64,000 bases of DNA from Choanephora cucurbitarum (GCA_025331435.1 JAIWNI010000015.1:362436-426435), one strand, 5' to 3'; counted from the first letter of the stretch, positions 23,483 to 35,673 are shown. The notes: a model not told the origin generated them from the letters alone. Translations and numbers: made by a program.

Positions 23483-26035
23483 ATGGCTACAGATATGGAT
23501 ATTGACACTAACAACACAGTTCCACCAACTGAATTTATGGATGAAGATCCCCCTGCTATGAGCCAAGACAACAACAACGTGGCTACTTTTATTGACGAAC
23601 TGAAACACGAAGATGTCGTCTACAGACTTAATTCCATCAAAAAGCTCGATGTTATTGCCAATGCCTTAGGTGCAGAGAGAGCAAGAAACGAGCTTATTCC
23701 CTTCTTACAAGGTGATTTTTTCTGTATTTGCGCGTTCTTTCTACAGGACTTATACTGAACTCTTTGTTTCATTTTTTCTAAAACCTACCTTGATTGCACG
23801 CGTATACATCTTACTTGTATTACTACAGAATCCATCGATGATGAAGATGAAGTCTTGTTGGCTTTAGCTGAGGAACTAGGAAGATTAGTCAACGCTGTTG
23901 GTGGTGCTGAATATGCTTATTGTCTTTTGGCTCCTTTGGAGAACATTGCCGCTGTAGAAGAAGCCACTGTCCGAGACAAGGCAAGTCCAACAGCAACAAC
24001 AATAGCTTCGCAGCTTATGCTTACTCTCCCCTTTTTTTATTTGAATTATAGGCTATTGCCTCACTCTGTGATATTGCTCAAGTCTTACCCGAAGATCATA
24101 TTGAAAAGCACTTTATTCCTCTTATCAAAAGATTGAGTACCGGTGTTTGGTTTACTAGCAGAACATCTGCCACTGGTCTTTATGTTGCTGTCTATAAGAG
24201 AGCTAGTCCTGCTGTTCAACAAGAATTGAAGTCGTGAGTATTTTGTTTTTCACTTGAATAGAATATGGAAAAAAAGAGAGAGAGAGAGAGAAAAGGAGAA
24301 AGAGGAAGAGGCACCTTTTAACAAATCAACATGATATAGTCTATTCACTCAATTAGCAGAAGACAACAGCCCTATGGTCAGAAGAGCTGCTGCAAAAGCT
24401 TTAGTGGTAAATGAAGACAACATGAGAACAATGAAAGGAAACAGAGAGAAAGAGACTGACAACATCTGCCTGCTATTTTAGAACTTTGTTGGGGAAGTGT
24501 CTTCTGAGGATATTTCTTCTGCCATTATTCCTTTGTTTCAACAGATGGCTCAAGACGACCAAGATTCAGTTCGTCTCTTGACAGTTGAGGTCTTAGTTGC
24601 ACTTGCCAACAGACCTTCTAATGATCAAATTAAGGCTATTTTGTTGCCCGCCTTCACTTCTTTAGCTACCGATAAGGCTTGGAGAGTGAGATATATGGTT
24701 GCCTCGAAGTATGTTGAGGTAAGTATAGAGAAATGATCACATAATTTGCTGGTGTTATTCAATATCAATGATGTATATTGAATGACCGATTCAGGCACAA
24801 TCCAATTAATTTTTTTTAAAAAATAAGCTTGCTGATGCATTTGGTCAAGAAATTGCCCGAGAGAATTTCACCGCTGCATTTGTCAGTATGTTGAAGGACA
24901 CTGAAGGTGAAGTTAGAACTGCTGCTGCTAGTCAAGTTCCTGGCTATGCTAAATTAGTTGATACATCTGTTATCCTCAATGAACTTTTGCCATGTGTTAA
25001 ATTGCTTGTGACTGACGAAAATCAACATGCCCGTGCTGCTCTTGCAAAGGATATTAGTGGATTAGCTCCCATCATCGGCCAAGATGCGTAAGTAAAATGC
25101 AATCATATGGGGAGTTGTGCATGTGCATCTATGTTTTTTTTCTAACATTGAATACAGTACAATGGAATACCTATTGCCCTTGTTCTTACAACAATTAACA
25201 GATGAATTCCCTGATGTTCGTTTGAACGTCATTTCCAATTTGGAAACAATCAACAAAGGTAACTTTAGGAAGAAAAATTGTGCTATACACATCGCTAACA
25301 TCACCTTGTTTCAGCTATTGGCATTGAACGTGTCTCTCAAGCTTTATTGCCTGCTATTGTTGAACTGTCAGAAGATAAGCAATGGCGTATTCGTTTGGCC
25401 ATTATTGAATACATTCCTCTTCTAGCCAAGCAATTTGGTAGTCAGTTTTTCGAAGAAAAGCTTTTGGATTTGTGTATGTCCTGGCTTCGTGATCTTGTGT
25501 TCTCTATTCGTGAAGCTGCTACCGTAAACCTGATGAAGTTAACTGAAGTCTTTGGTGCTGAATGGGCTAAGGCAGCTATCATCCCTGAAGTGATGAAAAT
25601 GACCATCGATGAGAATTATTTACATAGAATGACAACTATTTTTGCATTGACAGTAGGTTTACAAGCAGTTTATTTTTCTACATGGAGATGTATATTGACA
25701 TGTGTTTATTAGACTATGGCTGAAGCTTTGACACCTGTGATGGTCAAAGAAAGCATCCTTCCTACAATCATCGAAATGTCCAAAGATCCTATTCCCAACA
25801 TTCGTTTCAACGTTGCTAAATCATTGGAGACTTTGATACCATTATTGAAAAAAGACCCTAGCACAGCTGAACTTATCACTAGCTCAGTTAAGCCTACACT
25901 TGAAAAGCTCAGCACAGATCAAGATGTTGATGTCAAATTCTTTGCTGCCAGAGCTTTAGAGAGTCATGGTAAGTAGTTTGCTCTCAATACAAAAAGGCTT
26001 GGCTAATAACTTTCTTCATTTCATTTTTAGCTTAA
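23483..26035 (+). CDS. TPD3: Protein phosphatase 2A scaffold subunit A (PR65/Tpd3)
   Basis: Predicted 608 aa built of HEAT repeats, the scaffold that joins PP2A catalytic and B subunits. Exons: 23483..23711, 23829..23980, 24052..24233, 24340..24406, 24482..24718, 24828..25087, 25158..25258, 25315..25652, 25713..25968, 26031..26035. Typical PR65 phrases are [84 protein letters not shown] and [21 protein letters not shown] sequence. Length is close to the family's 590 residues; the N-terminus is 20 residues longer and acidic. The second intron (23981..24051) uses a GC-AG boundary. The last exon holds only the second and third bases of the final codon and the stop. Confidence 0.95.
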
Positions 26036-26431
26036 TCCTACTATTCTTTGACTTAATTTGCCCTCTTTTCTTTTAAAAAAACAACTTTCATTATGTTATA
26101 ACCTTTTATCTTCTTTAACTCTCATTTTTTTCTTTAGTTTATGCATTTCCTTATATATTTTTTTTCTTTTGTTGTAAATTGTAGTTTAAGCAGTAGTGAA
26201 GTCATATACTTGATTAAAGAAAGAGAGTCAAAGACAGAGAAAGAGAAACAAAACAAAAAGCTGCTAAATCGGCAACTAGTGTTGAACATGAAGAATTCGG
26301 ATCATTATTCTTACTATTCGTTGGGAGTAAGGAATGTCAGTATAAAACAAAACAAAAGATTACTTTTTGTTTTCTTTGTTCCTTTTTCCTTTCAAAACAG
26401 AAAAAATTCCTATACTTTCATTAAAAAGTAT
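26036..26431 (+). other. Intergenic between PP2A-A and IQGAP genes
   Basis: Pyrimidine-rich 3' region of the phosphatase gene followed by the purine-rich leader of the IQGAP gene. An open frame runs through 26141-26431 into the IQGAP start but is low complexity, so I treat it as leader. Confidence 0.5.
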
Positions 26432-29400
26432 ATGTCAATTCATGCAACGCCATTAAAGAAGCTATCTGTGATGGCTGGTAAAGATGGTCTTACAAACCTT
26501 CATATTCCAACCATCACAGAAGATGCAGAAGATGTTATTGGTAAGCTACTTGACTGATTTCGGAATAAAAAAGATCATATACTCATGTACCTGAAAATCA
26601 TCTTCTTTTAAATTGTAGGAATGCAAGGTGAGATACGAATTTGACTTATGAATGGTGTACGCAGATCAGACTAATAAATCAAATAAATTTGTTTGTGCAG
26701 GTCGAATTCGTCTTCAAAAAGATGAAAAGACAAGCACAGGTCAATGGATGGATAAGCAGCGAACAAACCTTTTGGCTTATGAATACCTTTGCCATATTGG
26801 TGAAGCTAAAGAGTAATTTGATAACTATAAACTAAGTGATAAAACAAAGTCCCCTTTCTTATGTGTATCTCTGATTCAGATGGATTGAGGATTGTTTGCA
26901 AGACGAAATTGACCCAATTATCAAGTTAGAGGAAACAATGAGAAATGGTATTGTTCTTGCCAGATTAGCTGAATGGATGGTGCCTGGCATCGTCCGCAAG
27001 ATATTCCAGGTACAAGCATTACAAAACCTACGAGAGTACGTATACATATATACATACATACTGATTGAACTACTATAGGATAAACGACTACAGTTTCGTC
27101 ATTCAGATAATATCAATTATTTTTTCGATGCGCTCAAAGTAGCGAGATTACCACAGATCTTTTGGTTTGAACTAACTGATCTGTATGAGAAAAAGAATGT
27201 TCCTAAAGTCATCTACTGTATTCATGCACTGAGGTAAACTTATGAATGCTTTATCTGGTAAACTTTTGCAGTTGCTCACTATTCTGTCAGTCATCTGTTG
27301 TCAAGACGTAACTTGGCGCCTAATATCAAAAACCTTGTAGGCCAATTGCATTTCACAAGTAAGTCTCTCTTTTTTTTTATGACGAAACAGAAATGATTGA
27401 ATGATTTCGATTGTTAGATGAAGAACTGTCTGCAACTCAGCGCCATTTAGATCTATCAGGCATTGTCATGCCAAATTTTACAAATGTAGGCTCATCTTTG
27501 CGCAAAGAACTGAATGAAGAAGATGATGAGAACGAAAATGTCTTAAATATCAGCTACTGCTCTGATCGAACAGCAGATATTTCTACACCAGACTTGATCA
27601 TTGAAGAAGAATACGAAGACGATGAAGACGATGAAGATGAGGACGAAAGCATTTTTGAATTAGAGCAATACGATACGAATTCTGAAGAAGAATTATCTGA
27701 AGAAGAGAGTAAGAAAATGCAAAAAAATGTGTATAAAGCTCTAACCAAATAGTGTCATTGTTAGAGGCTGAAAGATATTGGTCAGATGAAGCCAATCTCG
27801 ACAAGTTAGTTTTGTGCCAAGCTTTTATTCGTACTTGGATAGCACAAAGAAATTACAAGCTTCAGTCTCAGCTTTACAAATCAAAGTATGTTACATCATT
27901 CATCACCCAGATACAGGCGCAGGTTCGAGGACAAGTTACCAGACACTACAACGAATCCCAAAAAATAGACTATAGAGCACAAGCGAGATTTATATGCAAA
28001 GTTCAGGCAGCAGTCCGTGCTCGTTCTGTTAGAATTCAACAAAAGCAAAGAATAAACCATTACAAAGACAAGCTAGCGAGCGTTGTTCAAGTGCAATCCC
28101 TCATTCGCCATAAGCTCATGGGAGCAGCTTATCGCAAGCTAAAGACATATGATAGTCCAACAGTCGGTATTGTTAAGAGTTTCATTCACTTGCTTGACGA
28201 TAATGATTTGGACTTTGATCGAGAACTGACCCAAGAAGAACTTCGCCAGCAAATCATAGAGAGCATCAAAGAAAACAACCAGCTAGATGCTCATGTAAAC
28301 ACGCTTGATATACAAATCGCTCTGTTCTTGAAAAACACAATCACTATTGAAGACTTGATTAGACATAATGGTGCTTTCAAAAAGAAGAATGAACAAAAGC
28401 TCTTGATATCCGAAACCATCAAATCATCCAAGACCAACCCTTTCTCCTTGAATGGTATTGATAAAGAAAGTAGACGCCGTCTTGAATTATTTCAAGAGCT
28501 GGTCTATCTTTTACAAACAGAACCTAAATATCTTGCTCGATTACTGTCGATGACCAGTAGGCAAGATTTGGGACACTATGCTAGTCATAAGTTGATAGAA
28601 TCCACTGTACTCTCGCTATTTGGCTATGCTACTAATTCTCGTGAAGAATACTTGTTGATCAATCTTTGCAAGGTAAAAGAAAGAAACTATTGCCTTGGAA
28701 ACTTTTGTATAAAAAAAAACAGGAATTGAGTTGACTTACACAAAATCTTCTTTCCACTAGTATTGTATAGCTGAAGAAATGAAGACAGTAGAGAGTACAC
28801 AAGAATTTATGCGTGGAAATTATACTTTTATGAAGCTGGTGGTCCAAACTAACCGTGGTGCAAAAGAGCGAGAATTTTTTAGAGCGCTGTTGTGCCCACT
28901 TGTAAACGAAATTGTCAATAATGACTTTCTGGATTTAGAAACAGATCCAGTTAGTATTTATCATAAGGCAATCAATGACGAAGAATGCAGAACCGGTATG
29001 CCATCCAATCGTCCCCATGCTATCACATCCCAAGATGCACTTGCTGACCCAGAAGTACGTGATACATTTGTCATTCATTTGAGAAACTTGCGTGAAATTA
29101 CAGAGCAATTCTTTGTTGCTATTACCTCAATCGTCAATTCAGTGCCTTACGGTATCCGTGTTGTAGCCAGGGAATTGAGATTGATCTTGGAAGAGAACTT
29201 CCCTGATGAACCTCAAGAGCGAATTATTCGTATTATTGGTAACTTTATTTATTATCGTTATTTGAATCCTGCTATTGTGTAAGTAACAATGCGTTTGTTA
29301 TGCAAACAAAAAAAAGATTGGGGGAAAACTACTCTATGTGAGATACATTGAATTCTGATTAACATTTATTTAGTGCGCCTGAACAATACGATGTAATCGA

Positions 29401-31054
29401 TGCTGTCATTAATCCAATGCAGAGAAAGAACTTGGCAGAAGTAATAAATGCAGTGAGAGAGAAAGGAAATGAAATCTTGACTTACCATTTATTAGGTTTC
29501 TAAAATGCTTCAACATATATCAAGCGGAACCGTTTTTGAAGATACTCATGACATATTCCTTGCTCCTTTAAATGAATATGTTGCAGATGCAACGATACGT
29601 TTCGGTGAATGGTTCTTTGCTTGTAAGAAACTGCGCTTTTGTTTTAGGGCAGAAAGTTTCAGATAAACGAGAGCTGACTTTTCTTTCTAAACAAATCAAC
29701 AGTAACTGATGTAGAAGATCCAGAGAGCTATTTCGGGATGCATTCCCTTGCTGATCAGACCAACACACACAAACCGATCGTTTATCTCTCTCCTAACGAA
29801 CTCTTTCATTTGCATTACACTATTCAAGCAAACTTAGAATCTTTGGAACCTGAGGGTGATGGTATTCTCCATACGATTATCAATGAAATTGGACCATCTG
29901 CCTATCATCCAAATGCTGAATTGCCCGAGTCCATGGTCTTTCTAAGATTAAGCAACAATTCGGAAAATATACCGTTGGATCCCACTGCTCGACTTCAACA
30001 GTTACTAGTGGACACAAAGCGATTAGTGATCTATGTCATCAAGATACAAAATGGTCAAGATTTAGCTGAAATCTTTGCTTCTCCTGTTACACCAGAACAT
30101 GAAGAGGCGTGGTCTCGATTGAAGCAAAAGGAATTTCTAGACGGATCTGAAGAACACGCAATCCTGTCAAAGAGACGTAACCTTCAACTTGGACAAACAG
30201 AATCACCACTTGATCTTCACAGGTATATATATATATAGAAAAAAAGCAAAAGGCTTCTAGAAGCCATATCTGTTCTTATGGATAAAGAAAAGTGTTTTCT
30301 TAAAATAACTAACATTACATTCATTTAGTGTTAATTTTTTTCAACTAAAGAGTATTGCCAATCGCTTAGTTGAGCATTTAGAGCGGTGCAAAGTGATTGC
30401 TAACAATAACAATTATCAGGATGTAATCAACATGATTGCTCGAGACATCACAGGCAAAAACTCACGCAGAATACAACGCGATAGAGAGTTGGCACGCATG
30501 CGGTTGACACTCAGCCATTTAAAAGAAAAGCGTGATTATCTGCTTGAGCAAGGCAACTCTTATGAAGGCTATCTGGACAGCTGCATGATGGCCATGGCTA
30601 CCAAGAGAGGAAAGAAACAGAAGTTTACTTTGCCTTTTACACGACAATATTTCCATATGCGAGGCTTACAGAAATCAGGTCTTGTTCCCACCTTTGGATC
30701 TTATAAATACACAGCCAAACAGTTATATGAGCGTAATATTCTGCTTGAGCTCACCGATATCCCCAAGCGCCACTATGATCGTATTCCTATCATTTTGTCT
30801 ATGGATCAGGCAGGCATCATTACCATAGAAGGAAGCTATGCAGGCTGGTCAATGTCATCTGTCCAAGTAGATATGAGGTATGAAGAATTACTCCAGACTC
30901 AATTTGAAGGTGTTCAGACAGTCACTGTCTTGGATGGCATGGCTAAAGTAAATGTGAACTTGTTGATTTACCTTATTAACAAAAAGTAAGTGAAGAAGTA
31001 TATTTTGCTGCTTGAGGCTAATCTTCATGTTTCTCTTTTAGGTTCTATACTTAG
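26432..31054 (+). CDS. IQGAP family scaffold (Rng2/Iqg1-like)
   Basis: Predicted 1227 aa from 15 exons: 26432..26540, 26619..26627, 26701..26812, 26880..27009, 27079..27233, 27291..27358, 27418..27708, 27765..28672, 28761..29278, 29374..29440, 29496..29622, 29703..30222, 30329..30985, 31042..31054 (the second is a 9-nt microexon). Domains in order: calponin-homology (about 40-195: LLAYEYLCHIGEAKEWIEDC, GIVLARLAEW); an acidic linker (about 250-290); IQ motifs (about 300-400: LVLCQAFIRTWIAQRNY, ITQIQAQVRGQ, CKVQAAVRAR, VVQVQSLIRHKLMGAAYRKL); a RasGAP-related domain (about 590-890, FIYYRYLNPAIV); and the RasGAP C-terminal RGCT domain (about 1010-1200). This is the IQGAP order. Such proteins organise actin, formin and calmodulin/light chains at the cytokinetic ring; the GAP-like domain usually binds Rho/Cdc42 without GAP activity. 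Confidence 0.95.
26619..26627 (+). other. 9-nt frame-neutral microexon in IQGAP gene
   Basis: GAATGCAAG sits between TTGTAG and GTGAGA, with GTAAGC upstream and TGTGCAG downstream. Including it inserts Met-Gln-Gly, and skipping it also keeps frame. The intervening introns are 78 and 73 bp; treating 26541-26700 as one intron is the alternative. Confidence 0.6.
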
Positions 31055-31648
31055 TTGTATTTATTGTTTTCATGTACTTATATAATAAACATATTCTAGT
31101 GAAAGAAATTGAAGCAGAATATCAAAGCTTCGCACTCATTATCGTTTCATGACTAATGCACTTAATGTCTTTGGATCAAAGATAGAACGCAATAAGTCTA
31201 CCACATCGCAGTACTATTGCTGAGGTTGACCCAATAGCCATTATTGCCTGGTCTTATGTCTCGGTGGCATTTTTTTATCTTATCCTTCTCCCTACTTCCT
31301 TTTTAAGGTTAAGCTTTGGAATCACTTTCAATAAATCTCCTTTGAAAGATTTTTTTGTTCCCCCAAACCCTTAGCTTTTGCTTTGTGTTTTATTGTTTGA
31401 ATTCTTCAGGAATAAACTATTCACATTGATCTGGCATTTCCATATTGAGCTTAAAACGATATGTAAAATACACACCTTTTTTTTAAATCTGCGAACGAGA
31501 TTTCCTCAGAGGCATTTGCAGTAGGAACAAAAAAAAAATTTTTTTTTTATAGAAAGTCCCCTAGTTTAAGTTTCAAAGTCCGTAATTTTTTTTATTTCGA
31601 AGTGACAATGAAACAAACTATTTTTTTTGCTTTTTCTTTTCATGTATC
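31055..31648 (+). promoter_or_regulatory. Intergenic: 3' end of IQGAP and promoter of WW-domain gene
   Basis: No gene. A run of nine to ten A followed by ten T (31530-31549) and further T-tracts just upstream of the ATG look like a nucleosome-depleted promoter. Function is inferred only from base composition. Confidence 0.4.
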
Positions 31649-34378
31649 ATGTCATACAACAATTGGCAGCAAAGTGAAAAACACCTACCTAAGGTTTTTA
31701 AGCGTCTAGGAAGATCTACACCGCATAATTCTGCAGGTACAGATCATTCATCATCCACAGCTGCGCCTGTAGACAGAGGATTCAAGATAGCTGGCCACTA
31801 TCAGAATAATACTGGTGTTCAATATGCCAATCATCATTACCATTACTACAACCATGCTGCCTCTCATTCAATTCCAACTGGACCTGCTGCCCATGCTATA
31901 CCTACCGGGCCTGCTGCTCAAAGACATCATCATCGGCATTTGTCGTCAGAAGCACACCATCGTACACACTACATTAAACATATGCATCAACAAGATGCAA
32001 TGCCCAACAGAGACTACTACTCCCCTACACCTATCATGAGTCCAACTACATCACAACACTCTGCTTATCATGGAAACACTCCCACTAACAGCAAGCGCAT
32101 ATCAACTGAGAATGTGGACTATCATGGAAATACCACAGACAACAATTTGCCTGTCTCTCCTGTCTCATCTGCGCCTTCTTCTCCTGGCTTTAGTTTTGTG
32201 AAAAACAATGATGTTACTAAAGAGCCTTCTCAACAGCCAGGCAGATCGTCCTTTTCCTTTGTCCGCAGCAACGCTTCCACCCCTTACCCTCCTTCATCGC
32301 CTTATTACCTGGAGCCAGTTCATCAAATGAGTCCTGCCTCTGTTACACCTGTCATACCCACTGGACCAGCATCGTCAACTTATCCACCGATGGAAGTAGC
32401 TGTACCAAAGAAGAAGAGTGCTTCACCAGAAAAAAAGACACAAGACAATGAAAAAGACAATCGTCAAGCTGAAAATGACACATCTGTCATGAATGAGCGT
32501 GATAGACTTGCCAAAAACATTCAGATCACAGTCTCTCGTCCTTCCTTGGCTGTTGAGAGTAACACAGAGAAGAATGTTCAACCTCAGAATACCACCAGTG
32601 CTACCACTACTTTAGATCAAGATGCTACAAACTCAACAATGTTTCAGCCTATTAACAGGAAAGTGATTGTTAAAGGTGCAGAGAACAAGGTCAACCCTTC
32701 CACTCGATCACCACCACCTTGTGCCACTGAAAAAACACAACGTTCTCGCTCTCCTCCACGTTCACGCAAAAGACACAGAAGCACTTCGCCTGGATCAAGC
32801 AGTGACGAAGAAAAAGCACCTTTCCCTCGAGGAAAAGCAGACCATTATGTCCCCAATTACAACAAAAGGCCCTTACCTGCTCAGTTTAGACAAGAGAGAA
32901 ATAGGAAGAAAGTACCGGCTAATAACAGTGACAAGAAATCACATGAGGTAACGCCAGGTACAAATCCTGTATCGTTGTCCAAAACTACCAGCAAGGGAAA
33001 ACAAGGGACACATGAACCTTCTACGCCTTCACAACCAAAGCCGTTGAATACATCACCCATTCATAACAAACCTAGCCAAAATCAACCAAAAGAAGCAGAG
33101 AAGACTACTGTGCCTTCTTTGAAAAAACAAAACAAACTTGGCTCTGACGCTTCATCCATGGCGCATCGTATCATAACCATGAGTAACACAATTGTAAAAC
33201 CCATACCCAACACCAATCAGAAAGTCGAAACCACTGAGCCCAAGTTAAAGACAGAACCAGTCAATGCAGGTACTGCCTCACTTAATGCTTTGTCAAACAA
33301 ACCAGCATCTGCTCGTTCTGCTCAACCTACTTTTACTCTTCAACAGAAGAAGACAGAAGAGGAAGCTACAAAGACGAGTCAGAATGCTGTTCGTTCTGAT
33401 GCGGTAGCAAGTGAAGGTGTGTCTGGCAAAAGTACTAGTTCTGATAACAATCCAGTTTTGAAGCAGACTACGGCATTGCCTGTTGTCAACCATGCTCTTG
33501 TTAAGGATAACACAAATGGAGCAGAACGTAAGCGTCCTCGTGTCTTTTCAGACAATCCATCTGTGGATGTCCCAATCAAGGACAGCCCAGTCAAGAAACA
33601 CAAATCCGATGAAGTGGCAAAACCTAAAGAACTGCAGCAAGATACCACTCTTTTCTCATCACAGACAGAAACAACCAAAGAGAATCAACTGCTGTCTTCT
33701 TTTAAGGCACCTAATCTCAATCAATTAAGAGCAGCAGCTTTAGAGAAAAGACAAGAGCGCGAACGCCAGCATCAATTGAGGCTACGTCAGTTGGATATCG
33801 ATGACAGAGATGATATTGTAATGGATGTAACGCCATCCAGCGATACTTCATTTGGCCCATCTGAACAACAACAAGCTGCTCCTTCCAAAAAGAAGAACCC
33901 AGAGGAAGCCCATCATGACAAAGATATACCTATGACAACACCACTTAAAGAAAACGAGGCTAAGAAAGGTCAACCACAAGCTGCAGGCAATGCCATTCAT
34001 TCATCGGATAGAAAACATGAAAATGATGAAACAAGAAAGCAAGAGGCAACTGTGGTGCAATGTGAAAATAAAGAAGCTCCCGTAAATGAGAAAATGCAAA
34101 CACCAAACAATAACGATGTATCAGCACCAAGTCATATTCACTCTGATGCAGCTGTCATGAACCCACAATTACTTTCACCTCCTATGGAAAAAGCCATTCC
34201 TTCCTTCAAGGAGCCCACCCATTCATCACTCACCACCACCACCACCACTGCTACACCAACTCAAACAACTTCTTCTAGAAGAGTACCTCGTCCTTGGAAA
34301 GTAGTTATGGACGATGAAGGTGCCATTTTCTATCTTAATGTCCGTACAGGTGAACGCACCAATGTTAGACCTGAATAA
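31649..34378 (+). CDS. Large disordered protein with C-terminal WW-like domain
   Basis: Single-exon 909-aa protein, mostly disordered (Ser, Thr, Pro, Lys, Gln, His). It contains three variants of an (A/V)IPTGPA motif (SIPTGPAAHAIPTGPAA at about residues 76-92, and VIPTGPASS near 237), a His-rich stretch, an SR-like patch RSRSPPRSRKRHRSTSPGSS and a coiled, basic/Arg-rich helix (LEKRQERERQHQLRLRQ, about residue 695). The last 30 residues, PWKVVMDDEGAIFYLNVRTG, match a WW domain (first Trp, YxN, T-G-E) but the usual second Trp is replaced; the end reads TNVRPE. The SR-like patch and WW suggest RNA-processing or transcription-elongation links in the nucleus, as inference only. No named orthologue recognised. 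Confidence 0.75.
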   Translation: MSYNNWQQSEKHLPKVFKRLGRSTPHNSAGTDHSSSTAAPVDRGFKIAGHYQNNTGVQYANHHYHYYNHAASHSIPTGPAAHAIPTGPAAQRHHHRHLSSEAHHRTHYIKHMHQQDAMPNRDYYSPTPIMSPTTSQHSAYHGNTPTNSKRISTENVDYHGNTTDNNLPVSPVSSAPSSPGFSFVKNNDVTKEPSQQPGRSSFSFVRSNASTPYPPSSPYYLEPVHQMSPASVTPVIPTGPASSTYPPMEVAVPKKKSASPEKKTQDNEKDNRQAENDTSVMNERDRLAKNIQITVSRPSLAVESNTEKNVQPQNTTSATTTLDQDATNSTMFQPINRKVIVKGAENKVNPSTRSPPPCATEKTQRSRSPPRSRKRHRSTSPGSSSDEEKAPFPRGKADHYVPNYNKRPLPAQFRQERNRKKVPANNSDKKSHEVTPGTNPVSLSKTTSKGKQGTHEPSTPSQPKPLNTSPIHNKPSQNQPKEAEKTTVPSLKKQNKLGSDASSMAHRIITMSNTIVKPIPNTNQKVETTEPKLKTEPVNAGTASLNALSNKPASARSAQPTFTLQQKKTEEEATKTSQNAVRSDAVASEGVSGKSTSSDNNPVLKQTTALPVVNHALVKDNTNGAERKRPRVFSDNPSVDVPIKDSPVKKHKSDEVAKPKELQQDTTLFSSQTETTKENQLLSSFKAPNLNQLRAAALEKRQERERQHQLRLRQLDIDDRDDIVMDVTPSSDTSFGPSEQQQAAPSKKKNPEEAHHDKDIPMTTPLKENEAKKGQPQAAGNAIHSSDRKHENDETRKQEATVVQCENKEAPVNEKMQTPNNNDVSAPSHIHSDAAVMNPQLLSPPMEKAIPSFKEPTHSSLTTTTTTATPTQTTSSRRVPRPWKVVMDDEGAIFYLNVRTGERTNVRPE

Positions 34379-35148
34379 GAAGCTTCTCTCTTTGAAAGAG
34401 ATTACATGTATATATTTCCACCTTCTCACTCTCACCTTCCTTACGCATGTGTATACACGACATCTATATATATATCTATATCTATATCTATGTAAACATA
34501 CATGTACTTCTAATCTATTCGCACTTCCCCCCCTCCAAAAAAAAAGAAATCTCTGTATTTATTATCAAGATTCCCTCCCCCCCCCCCTTTTTTTTTTTTC
34601 TTCCTTATAGTCTAAACGAAGCTTTCATGTTCCGTTAAAGGAAGATTACGACCACTCTTTAAAATGATTTGTTACACCAGGTTAACTTATTGATTGCAGA
34701 ATTTTATTTTACATCACATAAGCATAAAAGAGAAAAAAAAAGTTGCCCGTCATTACAAACAAATGAACAGTCTTTTTTCCGTTTTTTTTTCTTTCCTGTC
34801 TCTTTTCAGGAAAAGAAAATAAGCCTGAATGAAATAAGAAAAAACAACAGAAAGGCTTCTTTTTGCTTTCAGACTAACACATACTCCTGCTTAATTCAAG
34901 TCTATTTTGACGCAAAAAGATCTATCATAGACTTTGCAAGGAAAAGAAAGAACCAAGCTTGTGATATATGTTTCACAAGCTAAAAAATCATTTTCAGTGA
35001 GAGCACTTCCCATTTTTGTATATGTGTGCATAGAATTACATGTTTAGAATTGACATGTGAAATTGTAGGAACCTATAAAGAGGGCTTCGTATTCAATTCT
35101 CACATTCCTTTGCTTTCTTTCCCTTACGTTTTTCTTCTTCTTCTCTCT
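34379..35148 (+). other. Intergenic with simple repeats
   Basis: Contains a TATATC/TCTATA microsatellite (34462-34491), a run of 11 C followed by about 12 T (34577-34599), and purine/pyrimidine tracts. No gene supported. Confidence 0.5.
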
Positions 35149-35673
35149 ATGTCTCTTACTCAAGTAGCTGGTTATACTGTCTCTAAGGTAAATATGCGTT
35201 GTCTAGTGTATGCACAATTGGCTTATGAATGGTTTAGACTACCTCTTTAAATATCACACTGGAAGAAGCTATTTCCAGTTCAAAGAAATCTAGCTCATTT
35301 CTTCTGCATATGCTTGTCATGATTGAACCTAGTCAAGTCAAGACAAACGAAATTGCCAAGGTAAAAGAGATACCGTCGCACAATCAAATGGGTTGCCACT
35401 TACATTGTGTCTGTAGGATGCCTATAATGAATGCGTTCAATTGAAAGAATTCTTGTCAGAACAACTTTGGTCTGAAGTAGACGATGACGGCATCTCTTCT
35501 GTTCAATCAGCCTTGGATGATCTTAACCAAGCCTTAGGCAAGTACGAAATGACAAATGATATGATTGAAGGAGAATGGTAAGTTACTGTATAGAATGGGG
35601 AAATACGTTGTCTAATTGTATGGTGAATAGGGAATTTGTCGAATCTGCTGCTTGCTGTGTACCTACCTATTAA
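35149..35673 (+). CDS. Small stand-alone GAT-like domain protein
   Basis: Predicted 121 aa; exons 35149..35187, 35238..35360, 35417..35577, 35631..35673 (366 nt, in frame). After a short N-terminus (MSLTQVAGYTVSK) the protein is all helical: SFLLHMLVMIEPSQ, NEIAKDAYNECVQLKEFLSE and SALDDLNQALGKYEMTND. This matches the three-helix GAT domain of TOM1/GGA/Lsb5 (LxxML ... ELYxxCRxLQPxL ... LLxANDxLxxxLxxYExL). There is no VHS domain. The C-terminus ends with ESAACCVPTY, with adjacent cysteines. GAT domains bind Arf-GTP, ubiquitin or TOLLIP in endosomal sorting. If the last intron is not spliced, translation stops at 35578-35580 just after EGEW. Gene call moderate; GAT assignment is by pattern. 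Confidence 0.6.

Noticed and set aside
35581..35630. In-frame TAA at the third GAT-gene exon considered as the true stop
   Set aside because: The site GGTAAGTTACTG is a strong donor with an acceptor 50 bp on and an open continuation; splicing preferred, but noted in the feature.
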